Shown here: piece by piece, positions 26,754-34,785 of the stretch
Layout: each line of letters begins with the position of its first letter
Numbering within the stretch: position 1 is the first letter of the stretch
DNA from: VXYL01 sp965200375
Lineage (GTDB): Bacteria > Pseudomonadota > Gammaproteobacteria > Pseudomonadales > Azotimanducaceae
Assembly (NCBI GenBank): GCA_965200375.1
Contig: OZ241353.1
Coordinates: 2,542,001 to 2,606,000 of the forward strand
Reading direction: 5' to 3'
Length of the DNA: 64,000 bases
Position numbers and translations under genes: made by a program
The notes under the pieces: generated by a model
Database searches by the model: none
What the model was told of the DNA's origin: nothing
The model's input: the letters and a program-made list of their open reading frames with translations, nothing else

Positions 26754-27758
26754 GTGAAGCTCGAAGTTGCCGCTGGCCTCTTGGCCTTGGCTGCCGCAGT
26801 TGCGTGGCCCGGCGAAACAGCCGCGTCGTCCCGCAGCGGAAACGGAGGGGACATGTTCGACCGCGTCGATCACCGCTATGCGGACAGCGACGGCGTACGC
26901 ATCCACTACGCCGTGGCTGGCCCGGAAGACGCGCCGCTGGCGGTATTCCTGCACGGCTTTCCGGACTTCTGGTACTCGTGGCGGCATCAGATGGCCGCGC
27001 TGGCGGACCGCTTTCGCGTTGCGGCGCTGGACATGCGCGGCTACAACTTGAGCGACAAGCCCGACGGCGTCGGCAACTACGCCATGCCCAAGCTGGTAGC
27101 GGACGTCGCAGCCGTGGTTGCGGCGGAGAGCGGCGAGGCGGCCGCGCCAGCTCGAGCCGTCGTCGTCGGCCACGACTGGGGCGGCGCCGTGGCATGGAAC
27201 GTCGCCATGACGCGGCCGGATCTGGTGCGCCTGCTGGTGATCCTGAACCTGCCCCATCCCCGCGGCCTCTTCCGCGAACTCGCCACCAACCCAGAGCAGC
27301 AGCGCAACAGCCAGTACGCCTTCAACTTCCAGCAGCCGGACGCCCACAGGGCGCTTACCGCCGAGGGGCTGGCGTTCTGGGTGCGCGACCCGGCGGCCAG
27401 GGAGCGCTACGTGGCGGCGTTCGAGCAGTCGGACTTCGAGGCGATGCTGAACTACTACAAGGCGAACTATCCGCGGCCGCCCGAGCCCGGCACGGCGCCC
27501 GCGGCCGGTACCGCCTTGGCAGGCCCCGACATGCCGAACGTCCGGTGTCCGGTACTGATGTTCCATGGCCTGGACGACACCGCGCTGCTGCCCGGAGCGC
27601 TTGCCGGCACCTGGAACTGGATCGATGCGGACCTCACCTTGGTGACGATTCCAGGCGCCGGCCACTTCGTGCAGCAGGACGCGGCCGAACTGGTTTCGTC
27701 CACCATGCGCGACTGGCTGCTGCGACGCGGAGATTCCCGCGACAGCGGTTCCCGATAG
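26754..27758 (+). CDS. Exported alpha/beta hydrolase, epoxide-hydrolase-like
   Basis: The product is 334 residues from GTG 26754, chosen because AGGGGAGAG lies upstream and the start gives a signal peptide (KLEVAAGLLALAAAVAWPGETAAS). An ATG at 26850-26852 (MFDRVDHRYAD) would give a cytosolic form. The motifs HGFPDFWYSWRHQ (oxyanion region), GHDWGGAVAW (Asp nucleophile), GLDDTALLPG (acid region) and GAGHFVQQD (catalytic His) match soluble epoxide hydrolases and related dehalogenases. The paired cap-domain Tyr residues are not certain by eye. No partner genes are adjacent. Confidence 0.82.
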   Translation: MKLEVAAGLLALAAAVAWPGETAASSRSGNGGDMFDRVDHRYADSDGVRIHYAVAGPEDAPLAVFLHGFPDFWYSWRHQMAALADRFRVAALDMRGYNLSDKPDGVGNYAMPKLVADVAAVVAAESGEAAAPARAVVVGHDWGGAVAWNVAMTRPDLVRLLVILNLPHPRGLFRELATNPEQQRNSQYAFNFQQPDAHRALTAEGLAFWVRDPAARERYVAAFEQSDFEAMLNYYKANYPRPPEPGTAPAAGTALAGPDMPNVRCPVLMFHGLDDTALLPGALAGTWNWIDADLTLVTIPGAGHFVQQDAAELVSSTMRDWLLRRGDSRDSGSR

Positions 27759-27830
27759 GCCGGTTCCCGCTATAGCGGGAACGCAAAACCATGTAACCGC
27801 TATACCGGTTCCCATAGAGGCGGGAATCGA
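27730..27830. repeat. Cluster of short GGTTCCCG repeats and palindrome
   Basis: Within about 100 bases the words ATTCCCGC, GGTTCCCG, GGTTCCCGC and GGTTCCC occur in direct orientation, with GCGGGAAC and GCGGGAAT inverted. One pair forms the palindrome GTTCCCGCTATAGCGGGAAC (27763-27782). CCGCTATA recurs near 27798. The cluster lies just before the AAA ATPase start and could be operator sites or an extragenic palindromic repeat. Confidence 0.7.
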
Positions 27831-27845
27831 TTAGAGTGGCGAACC

Positions 27846-28991
27846 ATGTCTGCGGATGCCAGCCCGTTCCCTCTCGGCGTCGCCACCGGCGCCGCGCACT
27901 GCAATCGAAAGGCGGAGCGCCGCAGCCTCGCGCACAGCATCCGGGGCGGCGAGCACACCTGGCTGTGGGGGCGCCGGCGGATGGGCAAGACCAGCCTGGT
28001 GGCCCAGGCGCTGGCGGATGTCGCAAGGGGGCCGCCGGTGGCCGCGGCAACGCTGGACTTGCTGGTGATCCACGACGCAGCGGACTTCGAGGCGCGGCTG
28101 CGGGCCGCGGTGGAGCAGCTCGCCGCGCAGCTGGCCGCCAAGGACGGCCAAGCCAGCCGCAAGCTCGGCCGGACGCTCGGCGCATGGCGTCCGGAGTTCA
28201 CCTTGGGCGCCTTGGGCCTGGGGGTGAAGCTCGCGCCGCCGCAAGAGGCGGTGCAGGGGGTGGCGGACGTGCTGCTCGCCCTGGACCGGACAGCCGCGGC
28301 CTATCGCCGCCGGGCCGTTGTCGTGCTTGACGAGTTCCAGCAGCTCGGCCAGTTGAAGCCCGCCGCGGCGCAGCGCAGCCTTGAAGGCGCCGTGCGCCAC
28401 GCGGTGGAGCGGGCCCGCCACGTGAGCTACTTGTTCGCTGGCAGCCAGCGCCACCTGCTGGCGGCCATGTTCGAGGACGCCGAACGGCCGCTGTATCGCC
28501 TGTGCCGCAAGATGACGTTGCAGCGCATCGCGGCCGAGGACTACCACGCCTTCATTCGCCGTGCCGCCAGAAGGCGCTGGCGGAAGGGCGTCGATCGCGC
28601 CGTGGTGGACGACGTGCTCGCCGTTTCGACGCGCCACCCCTACTACGTGAACGCTCTCTGCGGGCGCCTGTGGCGCCGCGACGAGCCGCCGACGGCCGGT
28701 GCCGTTCGATCCGCCTGGCGGCAGATAGTGGAGGAAGACAAGGCGATCGCCGCTGGCCAGCTGGTGCGGCTGCCGGGAAGCCAGCGCGCCTTGCTGAGAG
28801 CCATCGCCAAGACGCCCGGCGGCGTCGCGCATCCTGCATCGCAGGCGTTTCTGGCGCCCATCCGGCTGCCCACCTCCACCGGCAACCGCGCCAAGGAGGC
28901 CCTTGAAGAAGAGGACCTCATCCGCCAGGAGCAGGACGGCCGCTGGACATTGGTGGATCCGGTAATGGCCTCGTACCTTGCCACCCTCTGA
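27846..28991 (+). CDS. AAA/STAND-like ATPase of unknown function
   Basis: The 381-residue protein has a P-loop in LWGRRRMGKTSLVAQ (about residues 40-54), a Walker B-like AVVVLDEFQQLGQ and the sensor-type YLFAGSQRHLL, as in the archaeal-ATPase-like AAA family (e.g. AAA_35 or ATPase_2). The C-terminal 90 residues (RALLRAIAKTPGG then NRAKEALEEEDLIRQEQDGRWTLVDPVMASYL) look like a winged helix, the usual end of such proteins. No transmembrane segment. The gene has no evident operon partner; a palindrome-rich leader precedes it. ATPases of this type are found in defence and regulation, but nothing in the sequence fixes a role. Confidence 0.75.
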   Translation: MSADASPFPLGVATGAAHCNRKAERRSLAHSIRGGEHTWLWGRRRMGKTSLVAQALADVARGPPVAAATLDLLVIHDAADFEARLRAAVEQLAAQLAAKDGQASRKLGRTLGAWRPEFTLGALGLGVKLAPPQEAVQGVADVLLALDRTAAAYRRRAVVVLDEFQQLGQLKPAAAQRSLEGAVRHAVERARHVSYLFAGSQRHLLAAMFEDAERPLYRLCRKMTLQRIAAEDYHAFIRRAARRRWRKGVDRAVVDDVLAVSTRHPYYVNALCGRLWRRDEPPTAGAVRSAWRQIVEEDKAIAAGQLVRLPGSQRALLRAIAKTPGGVAHPASQAFLAPIRLPTSTGNRAKEALEEEDLIRQEQDGRWTLVDPVMASYLATL

Positions 28992-29573
28992 GGCGCCCCT
29001 TGCCGGTCGTGTCCGTCACCTAATCGCCGCAAGCCCTTGATCTAGCAAGGTTTTTACGAAAGCGCGATGGCTTGACATAAGCATTTGCCATAAGTCGGGC
29101 TGCGCTTGGGCGACATCGGGCGCTTCGCACCAGCGAGCTGCCGGAAGGCGTCTTGGTCGCCAATGGGCTTGCCAGCCGGCGGCCGGTGCGCTTCCAAGCG
29201 GCCAAAGGCTTGCCGCGGCGACAGAGAGCATGGCGCGTTCGCACGACGGCCGCAAGGCGTTCCGGTGCGAGCATGGCCGCGGCGAGGCGCTAGGCAGCCT
29301 ACGATGGTCTCCGGCGAGCATGGCGTTCGATTGGCGTTCCTTGTGCGAGCATGGCCGCGGCGAGCGCTTGGCAGGGTTGCTCGGTTGAGCATGGCCGCGG
29401 CGCTAGGCAGCCTTCGATGGTCTCCGGCGAGCGTAGGCAGGGTTGCTTGCCGCCGGTGGTCGCCAGCGCTTCGCACGTTCGATTTAGGCGAGCATGGCCG
29501 CACGGCGCTTGGCAGGGTTGCACGGCTGCGGTTGTGGTACTGTAGCGAGCGTACTTCGATTGAGGAAGGCAGG
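28992..29573. repeat. Gene-free stretch with a mosaic of short direct repeats
   Basis: No convincing gene. From 29260 to 29525 three words recur: GAGCATGGCCGCGGCG (near 29269, 29347 and 29387, a variant near 29490); a 31-bp word starting CGCTAGGCAGCCT and ending CTCCGGCGAGC (29288-29318 and about 29402-29432); and GCTTGGCAGGGTTGC (near 29366 and 29508, variant near 29433). Spacing is irregular and order differs, so this is a degenerate mosaic, not a CRISPR. Peptides readable on either strand here merely echo the repeats. Confidence 0.7.
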
Positions 29574-29807
29574 ATGCAACGCCAAGACGAATCCTCGAAC
29601 CGTCGCCAATGGACGCGGCCAGTGTTGACGCAACTGCGCGTCAGAGGCATGACAGATTCGGGAGGCCAACCGCCGAGGCCGTCCATCTATGAGGGCGTCT
29701 GCCTACCGACGTCGCAAAATGCCCTTTTGGGCGCCATCAACTACCGGACGCCCACCTCGGGCGATGCCGTCGACGGCAGCAGCCCAGAGTGCTACCGCAG
29801 CGTCTAG
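29574..29807 (+). CDS. Small orphan protein with RiPP-precursor-like leader
   Basis: A 77-residue protein with a strong ribosome-binding site (GAGGAAGG, 5 bases before ATG). The N-terminal half, RRQWTRPVLTQLRV followed by T-x-SGG, resembles the W-x-x-P-x-L-x-x-L leaders of lasso-peptide precursors, which bind a recognition domain. The C-terminal half (QPPRPSIYEGVCLPTSQ and on) is polar with two Cys and no family I recognise. No cyclase, protease or recognition-element gene is nearby, and the first Glu after the putative junction lies at a ring position outside the usual 7-9, so a lasso product is doubtful. The gene lies at the end of the repeat mosaic in lower-GC DNA. Confidence 0.5.
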   Translation: MQRQDESSNRRQWTRPVLTQLRVRGMTDSGGQPPRPSIYEGVCLPTSQNALLGAINYRTPTSGDAVDGSSPECYRSV

Positions 29808-30131
29808 GCGCTCTCCGGGCGCAAGACACTCGCAAGCCATTGATTGCAGCCGGATTTTCAGAAAGTTCCGGTTTCTTCGCCGCTAGGGGTTGACGCCGCC
29901 CCCGGCCGCGTGGTTCTCTTGTCTCGCTGCTTGAGATTGCGCCTTCGGCCTAGGGCCGGGGCGCCTGCTGAATAAAGGTTGGAGACCATTGCGGGTTGCT
30001 CCGTCGTGGTCGCGCTAGCAACGGCCCGAATAGGCAGGGTGAGAGCTTTGCGCTATCTCAAGTAGCAACGGCCCGGCCACTGGCCGGATTGGAACTTGGG
30101 AACGCACGGGAGACAGACGAATGAAAACACC
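29808..30131. other. Intergenic stretch, nothing recognised
   Basis: 324 bases of lower G+C DNA between two orphan small genes. I see no gene, RNA or repeat. It presumably carries the promoter of the exported protein that follows. Confidence 0.5.
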
Positions 30132-30845
30132 ATGCTCGCCATCCTAGCGGTGGCTTTGGCAACGCTCGCGCCTTTCGCACTGGCCGCGGAAGGGCAGGGC
30201 AACGACCCCGACAAGAAAACGCCGACGATGGCCGAGCTCGGCAACAAAGTGGATTCCATCGTCAGGCAGCTCGGCAGTCTCTCGGCCACGGTAGGCAGCC
30301 TGCGGACAGAGCTTGGCACACTCTCTAGCACTGTCTCCGCCAACCACACAACCATCGTCGGCAAGTTCGCGCCACAGATGGCAGTAGTAATGACAAAGCC
30401 AACAACCAGCAATGGCACATTGCCCACCGGATTGAACTACGCCGCGGCCTACTACCTTGTGGGCGAAAGCACGATCCCCGGCTTTCCAGTGGAAGCGGTG
30501 GCCGCCGACGGGAGAATTGGCACGGGAACTCTCATCCCGCTGCCTGCCGGAACCTACCTTATCGAAGTGCAGCATCCGTACAGCGACAACGTGTTGTGCC
30601 AAAGCAGCGTCTCTCGGCGTAGCACAGGCGCTAACGACAATCCGCGATTCAACTCGGTTTGTCCGTGGCTGCGCGTCGCCGTCAACCGGGGCGGCCCACG
30701 GATCGATGATGGCTTTGGCATCGCCAGTAGCACGTTGCAGTTTGCCCTCTTGCCAACGCATCGGTTTCCGGCCGGGTTCGCCTTCACAGACGACAAACCG
30801 GCAAGTACCTACACTGGCGCGTTCAAGATAACGAAACTCAAGTAG
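30132..30845 (+). CDS. Exported protein of unknown function with a short coiled coil
   Basis: The product is 237 residues from ATG 30132. The signal peptide MLAILAVALATLAPFALAAEG is clear. Residues about 33-75 (MAELGNKVDSIVRQLGSL and on) have regular heptads of Leu/Val and suggest a short coiled coil or trimeric stalk. The rest is beta-rich with two Cys (DNVLCQ and FNSVCPW) that could form a disulfide, ending GAFKITKLK. An upstream TTG at 30096 in frame would hide the signal peptide and is less likely. Codon usage is less GC-biased than in the housekeeping genes, consistent with transfer. No homologous family recognised. Confidence 0.65.
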   Translation: MLAILAVALATLAPFALAAEGQGNDPDKKTPTMAELGNKVDSIVRQLGSLSATVGSLRTELGTLSSTVSANHTTIVGKFAPQMAVVMTKPTTSNGTLPTGLNYAAAYYLVGESTIPGFPVEAVAADGRIGTGTLIPLPAGTYLIEVQHPYSDNVLCQSSVSRRSTGANDNPRFNSVCPWLRVAVNRGGPRIDDGFGIASSTLQFALLPTHRFPAGFAFTDDKPASTYTGAFKITKLK

Positions 30846-31178
30846 GGAACCGCCGGAAGTTCCTTGCGTAGGCAAGACGCCTAGAGTCGAAAGCGCTTGC
30901 TTCGCCAGTGCCATCTAGAGCGCTCTCAAGGCATACTGGCAACGCGGTTTCCAATCGACACAAGCCTTGCGAAACCGAACTGGCAACCTAACTCGAACGC
31001 TCGCCGCGGAGACAACGAAGTTTCTTCGACGCCGCGGCGGGCTTTCCTATCTAGCGGCGAGTTTCTGCCTAGCTCTGAACGCTTGAAAAAAGGTGCGCGG
31101 CCGGCTTAAATCGTCGCCAAGACCGGGAAGTTTTTCGCGGCGTCGGCTGCGGCGAAGAAAAGAAACTGGCGAGAAAAA
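30846..31178. other. Intergenic stretch, nothing recognised
   Basis: 333 bases in the lower-GC island without a credible gene, RNA or repeat. Short frames here lack ribosome-binding sites and familiar sequence. Confidence 0.45.
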
Positions 31179-31541
31179 ATGGCGTCAATCGAAGTTCTGC
31201 GCGGCAGGATTCGCAGAGACGAACTCAGGGCTGCGATTGCCGCTTGTGGAACTTTGGCGCAGCAACGCGACTGGCGCAATTCCAATGGCGAGATACGGGA
31301 ACACATCGAAAACAATCCGCACGTTCGCAATCCAAAGGACATCGCCAAGCGCTTTATCGGCAGGAACTCCGCGGCCGTTCGCGCAGAGAGAATCGCCAAG
31401 CCCTTCGGCGGCAGCGGCAAGGACATTCTGCGCGAGCAGGCTGAATCTGGCTTGAGAGAAAACTGCCGGAAATCCCTATGTCCTTTTCATGCACCTTGCT
31501 TTTGGAGGCGGCACCGGCGTAGACGCCGCGGCGGAACTTGA
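31179..31541 (+). CDS. Small basic hypothetical protein
   Basis: A 120-residue frame starting MASIEVLRGRIRRDELRAA. The first 80 residues are balanced and helical (IREHIENNPHVRN then DIAKRFIGRNSAAVRAERIAKPFGG), which looks like a real small protein, possibly DNA-binding; the last 25 residues become Arg/Cys-rich and may be read-through into non-coding DNA. Codon use is lower in GC than the neighbours. It ends 21 bases before the stop of the convergent flavoprotein. I do not recognise a family; a chance frame is possible. Confidence 0.4.
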   Translation: MASIEVLRGRIRRDELRAAIAACGTLAQQRDWRNSNGEIREHIENNPHVRNPKDIAKRFIGRNSAAVRAERIAKPFGGSGKDILREQAESGLRENCRKSLCPFHAPCFWRRHRRRRRGGT

Positions 31542-31561
31542 CAACTCCGCCCTCGTCCCCC

Positions 31562-33190
31562 CTACGGATCGATCAGCACCCCCGGATTCAGGATGCCCCG
31601 GGGATCCACGCTCCGCTTCGCGGCCCGCCAAATGTCCGCGAACAGCGCCGGGCGCTGGGCTTCCCAGCCGTCGCGGTGCATCCGGCCCACCGCGTGATGG
31701 TGGGTGACGGTGCCGCCGGCGGCCACCACGGCCTGCGTCGCCGCAGCCTTGACCACCTGCCAGCGCTCGGCCTCCGCGCCCCGGGGCACGACGCCGCTGA
31801 AGCTGTAGTAGGGCGCCGGTCCGTCGGGATAGACGTGGGTGAAGCGACAGGACAGGCGCGCGCCTTCGCCGAGCGCGGCGCGCAACGCCTGGCCAACCCG
31901 TTCCCGCACTTCCGCGTCGAAGTCCGGCCACTTGTCCCAGGTCACCGCGGTCTCGAAGGTGTCCGCCAGCAAGCCGAGGCCAGCCGTCAGGCCGGCGTTG
32001 ACGCCGATGAAGGCGTTCCGCCAGGCGCCGACGGCGCCGCCGCGTCCAGTGGGATGGCCGCTGCCGACGTCGATCAGCACGTCCGCATCGTCCACCACGC
32101 CGCCGTGGGCCCGGGCGATGGCCAGCGCCGCGCGCATGTTGTCGCCCTGGGGAACGTCGCCGCTCTCGAATCCAATGATGAGCAGCGCCTGGCGGCCGTC
32201 CAGGCCCGCCGAGTAGGCGGCCTCGGCGGGGTCCAGGATGCGCAGATTGGCCGGCCACAGCTTGGCTTGGGCGATCGCCCGAACCGCTTCGCAGCCTTGG
32301 CGCCAGTCCGGGCAGAACACGCCGGCGCTGGCGCGGTAGACGGGCCGCTTCTGCAGCCGCAGCCAGCAGGCGCTGATGATTCCGAGCGTCCCCTCGGAAC
32401 CCAGCACCAGCCGATCCGGGCTGGGGCCGGCGCCGCTGCCGGGCAACCGTCGGGACTCGAACCAGCCTTGGGGCGTCAACAGCCGCGTCGCTTCCACGAA
32501 GTCGTCGATGTGGGTGTGGTTGGTGGCGTAGTGGCCCCCGGAGCGGGTGGCGACCCAGCCGCCTACGGTGGACCACGGAAAGCTCTGGGGGTAGTGGCGC
32601 AGCGTCAAGCCGAGGGGCTTGAGCGCGGCTTCCAGATCCGGCCCCAGAATCCCTGCCTGGAGGTGCGCGGCCCGGGACACCTCGTCCACCTCGAGGACGG
32701 CGTTCATGTTGTCCATGTCGACGCTCACCACGCCCTCGGCGGCGGCCGGAGCGCCGACGCCCCACACCACCGAGGTGCCGCCACCGTAGGGGACCACCGC
32801 ATGGCCCTCGGCGTCGCACCAGGCCAGCGTGGCTTCGAGTTCGTCCTCGCTGCGGGGATGGGCTACGGCATCGGGGGGATTGTCGAACTCCCCGGCGAGG
32901 CCCCGCAGGAGTTCCAGCGCATGGCCGCCGTAGGTGTGCGTTGCCCGTTCGACGGTGCCGGTGGAAATCCATTCCGCCAGACGCGACGGCACCGCCAGCC
33001 GTGGCGGCCGCAGTTCCGCCGCTTCGACGTCCGGCGCTGGCGGCGGCGCTACCGTTTCGCCGGTCAGCTCGGCAAGCCGCCGGGCCGCGGCGCGGCGTTC
33101 GGCGTCGGTCGGTTCGTCGGAGACGTAGCCCCACGTCCACACGCTGCGCCGTTCCGTCCGGCGCCTGACCTGAGCAATGGAACTGGCCAC
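31562..33190 (-). CDS. FAD-binding oxidoreductase, alkylglycerone-phosphate-synthase-like
   Basis: The 542-residue flavoprotein of the vanillyl-alcohol-oxidase/PCMH group has a FAD domain with PRSEDELEATLAWC, VVPYGGGTSVVWG and DRLVLGSEGTLGIIS, and the C-terminal THHHAVGRMHRDGW, the His-rich motif typical of alkyldihydroxyacetonephosphate synthases. RQTYTHTYGGHALELL-like sequence near residues 83-95 also fits. The bacterial relatives may make ether lipids or be general 2-hydroxyacid oxidases, so the exact reaction is uncertain. Start GTG 33190. It is divergent from the malonyl-CoA synthetase with only 26 bases between start codons, so promoters must lie inside the opposing genes. Confidence 0.82.
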   Translation of the reverse strand: MASSIAQVRRRTERRSVWTWGYVSDEPTDAERRAAARRLAELTGETVAPPPAPDVEAAELRPPRLAVPSRLAEWISTGTVERATHTYGGHALELLRGLAGEFDNPPDAVAHPRSEDELEATLAWCDAEGHAVVPYGGGTSVVWGVGAPAAAEGVVSVDMDNMNAVLEVDEVSRAAHLQAGILGPDLEAALKPLGLTLRHYPQSFPWSTVGGWVATRSGGHYATNHTHIDDFVEATRLLTPQGWFESRRLPGSGAGPSPDRLVLGSEGTLGIISACWLRLQKRPVYRASAGVFCPDWRQGCEAVRAIAQAKLWPANLRILDPAEAAYSAGLDGRQALLIIGFESGDVPQGDNMRAALAIARAHGGVVDDADVLIDVGSGHPTGRGGAVGAWRNAFIGVNAGLTAGLGLLADTFETAVTWDKWPDFDAEVRERVGQALRAALGEGARLSCRFTHVYPDGPAPYYSFSGVVPRGAEAERWQVVKAAATQAVVAAGGTVTHHHAVGRMHRDGWEAQRPALFADIWRAAKRSVDPRGILNPGVLIDP

Positions 33191-33216
33191 GGTCGCCTAC
33201 CGTAACATTGCCGCCG

Positions 33217-34761
33217 ATGAACCTCTACGAACGCTTCGATGCCGCCTTCGTCCGCGCCGGCGATGCGCCGGCCCTGCTCTGCCCGGCGGGCGAGGACGTG
33301 AGCTACGCGCAGCTGCGCACCATGACGGCGCACATGGCCGGCGGCCTGACGTCCCTCGGCGTGGGGCCTGGCGACCGGGTGCTGGTGCAGGCGCCGAAGA
33401 CGGCCGCGGCCGTGGCGCTCTATCTCGCCTGCTTGAAGGTCGGCGCCGTCCATGCGCCGCTGAACACCGCCTGCACGCCGGCCGAGCTGGCCTACTTCCT
33501 TGCCGACGCGGAGCCGGCGGCGTTCGTGTGCGCCGCCGACTGCGACGTGGAGACCAACGTGCCGCGGCTGACGCTGGACGCTGCCGGAGCGGGATCGCTC
33601 GCGGACCTGGCCGCCGGGGCCCCGCCGGTCGCTGTTGCCGCCAGCCGGGCGGACGAGGACACCGCGGCTCTCGTCTACACCTCCGGCACCACCGGGCGGG
33701 CCAAGGGGGCCATGCTCAGCCACGGCAACCTCGCCGCCAACGCCCGGGCGCTGTGCGACGCCTGGGGCTGGCGGCAGGACGACGTGCTGCTGCACGCGCT
33801 GCCGATCTTCCACGTGCATGGCCTGTTCGTGGCTCTGCACTGCGCTTTCCTCACCGGCACGCCGCAGATCTTCCTGCCGCGCTTCGACGTGCTGGCGGTG
33901 CTCGGCGAACTGCCCCGGGCGACGGTGATGATGGGCGTGCCGACGTTCTACACGCGGCTGCTGCAAAGCGCCGCCTTCGATGCCGCAGCCTGCGCCGGCA
34001 TGCGGCTCTTCATCTCCGGCTCGGCGCCGCTGCGGGCGGAAACCTTCGCCGCCTTCGAGCAGCGCACCGGCCAGCGCATTCTGGAGCGCTATGGCATGAG
34101 CGAGACGGTGATGCTGACCTCCAATCCCGTCGACGGCGAACGGGTTGCCGGCAGCGTCGGTTTCGCCCTGCCCGGGGTGGAAGCGCGGGTCGCGGATGCC
34201 GACGGACGGGCGCTGCCGGCCGGCGAGATCGGCGGCATCGAGGTGCGCGGACCGAGCGTCTTTCGCGGCTACTGGCGGCAACCGGAGAAGACCCGCGAGG
34301 CGTTCCGCTCCGACGGCTTCTTTGTCACCGGCGACTTGGGCGAGATGGACGGCAGCGGCCGGCTGGCCATCGTGGGCCGCAGCAAGGACCTCGTGATCTC
34401 CGGCGGCTACAACGTCTATCCGAAGGAGGTGGAGACGTGGCTGGACGCCATGCCAGGAGTGGCAGAGGCCGCGGTGTTCGGCGTGCCGCACGCCGACTTC
34501 GGGGAAGCGGTGGTGGCGGCGCTGGTCGCGCCAGCGCCAGTGGGCATCGACGCCGTGGATGCCTTCCTGCGCGGCAAGCTCGCCCGCTACAAGCAGCCGA
34601 AGCAAGTGGTGCAGGTGGCCGAGTTGCCGCGCAACGCGATGGGCAAGGTGCAGAAGGCCGAGCTGCGGGAAACCTACCGGCGGCTGTTCGCGCAGCAGCC
34701 GGACACGCCCTCGGCGAGTAGCGCGGGTAGCGAGGGGGACGCCGAGACGCGGTATGCTTGA
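33217..34761 (+). CDS. matB: Malonyl-CoA/acyl-CoA synthetase (AMP-forming)
   Basis: The 514-residue ANL-superfamily ligase has the P-loop LVYTSGTTGRAKGAMLSH, the LPIFHVHGLF block typical of MatB, ERYGMSETVML (A5 motif), SDGFFVTGDLGE and the C-terminal GGYNVYPKEVE and NAMGKVQKAELRE with the catalytic Lys. MatB activates malonate to malonyl-CoA with ATP; related enzymes accept methylmalonate or medium acyl acids. The start is ATG 33217 (MNLYERFDAAF); a TTG nine bases upstream is less likely. It is followed at 24 bases by a serine hydrolase gene, possibly in the same operon. No malonyl-CoA decarboxylase is present. Confidence 0.85.
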   Translation: MNLYERFDAAFVRAGDAPALLCPAGEDVSYAQLRTMTAHMAGGLTSLGVGPGDRVLVQAPKTAAAVALYLACLKVGAVHAPLNTACTPAELAYFLADAEPAAFVCAADCDVETNVPRLTLDAAGAGSLADLAAGAPPVAVAASRADEDTAALVYTSGTTGRAKGAMLSHGNLAANARALCDAWGWRQDDVLLHALPIFHVHGLFVALHCAFLTGTPQIFLPRFDVLAVLGELPRATVMMGVPTFYTRLLQSAAFDAAACAGMRLFISGSAPLRAETFAAFEQRTGQRILERYGMSETVMLTSNPVDGERVAGSVGFALPGVEARVADADGRALPAGEIGGIEVRGPSVFRGYWRQPEKTREAFRSDGFFVTGDLGEMDGSGRLAIVGRSKDLVISGGYNVYPKEVETWLDAMPGVAEAAVFGVPHADFGEAVVAALVAPAPVGIDAVDAFLRGKLARYKQPKQVVQVAELPRNAMGKVQKAELRETYRRLFAQQPDTPSASSAGSEGDAETRYA

Positions 34762-34785
34762 CGCACATCCCGCAGGAGCAATCCG

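Noticed and set aside
29299..29523. Minus-strand small proteins with repeated SPETI-GCLAP words
   Set aside because: They only mirror the DNA repeats and have no ribosome-binding site or start context.
29260..29525. Possible CRISPR or diversity-generating template/variable repeat
   Set aside because: Repeat lengths, order and spacing are irregular, and no reverse transcriptase or cas gene is present.
29574..29807. Firm call of a lasso-peptide precursor
   Set aside because: No cyclase or protease genes, and the acidic ring residue is not at the expected distance from the putative core start.
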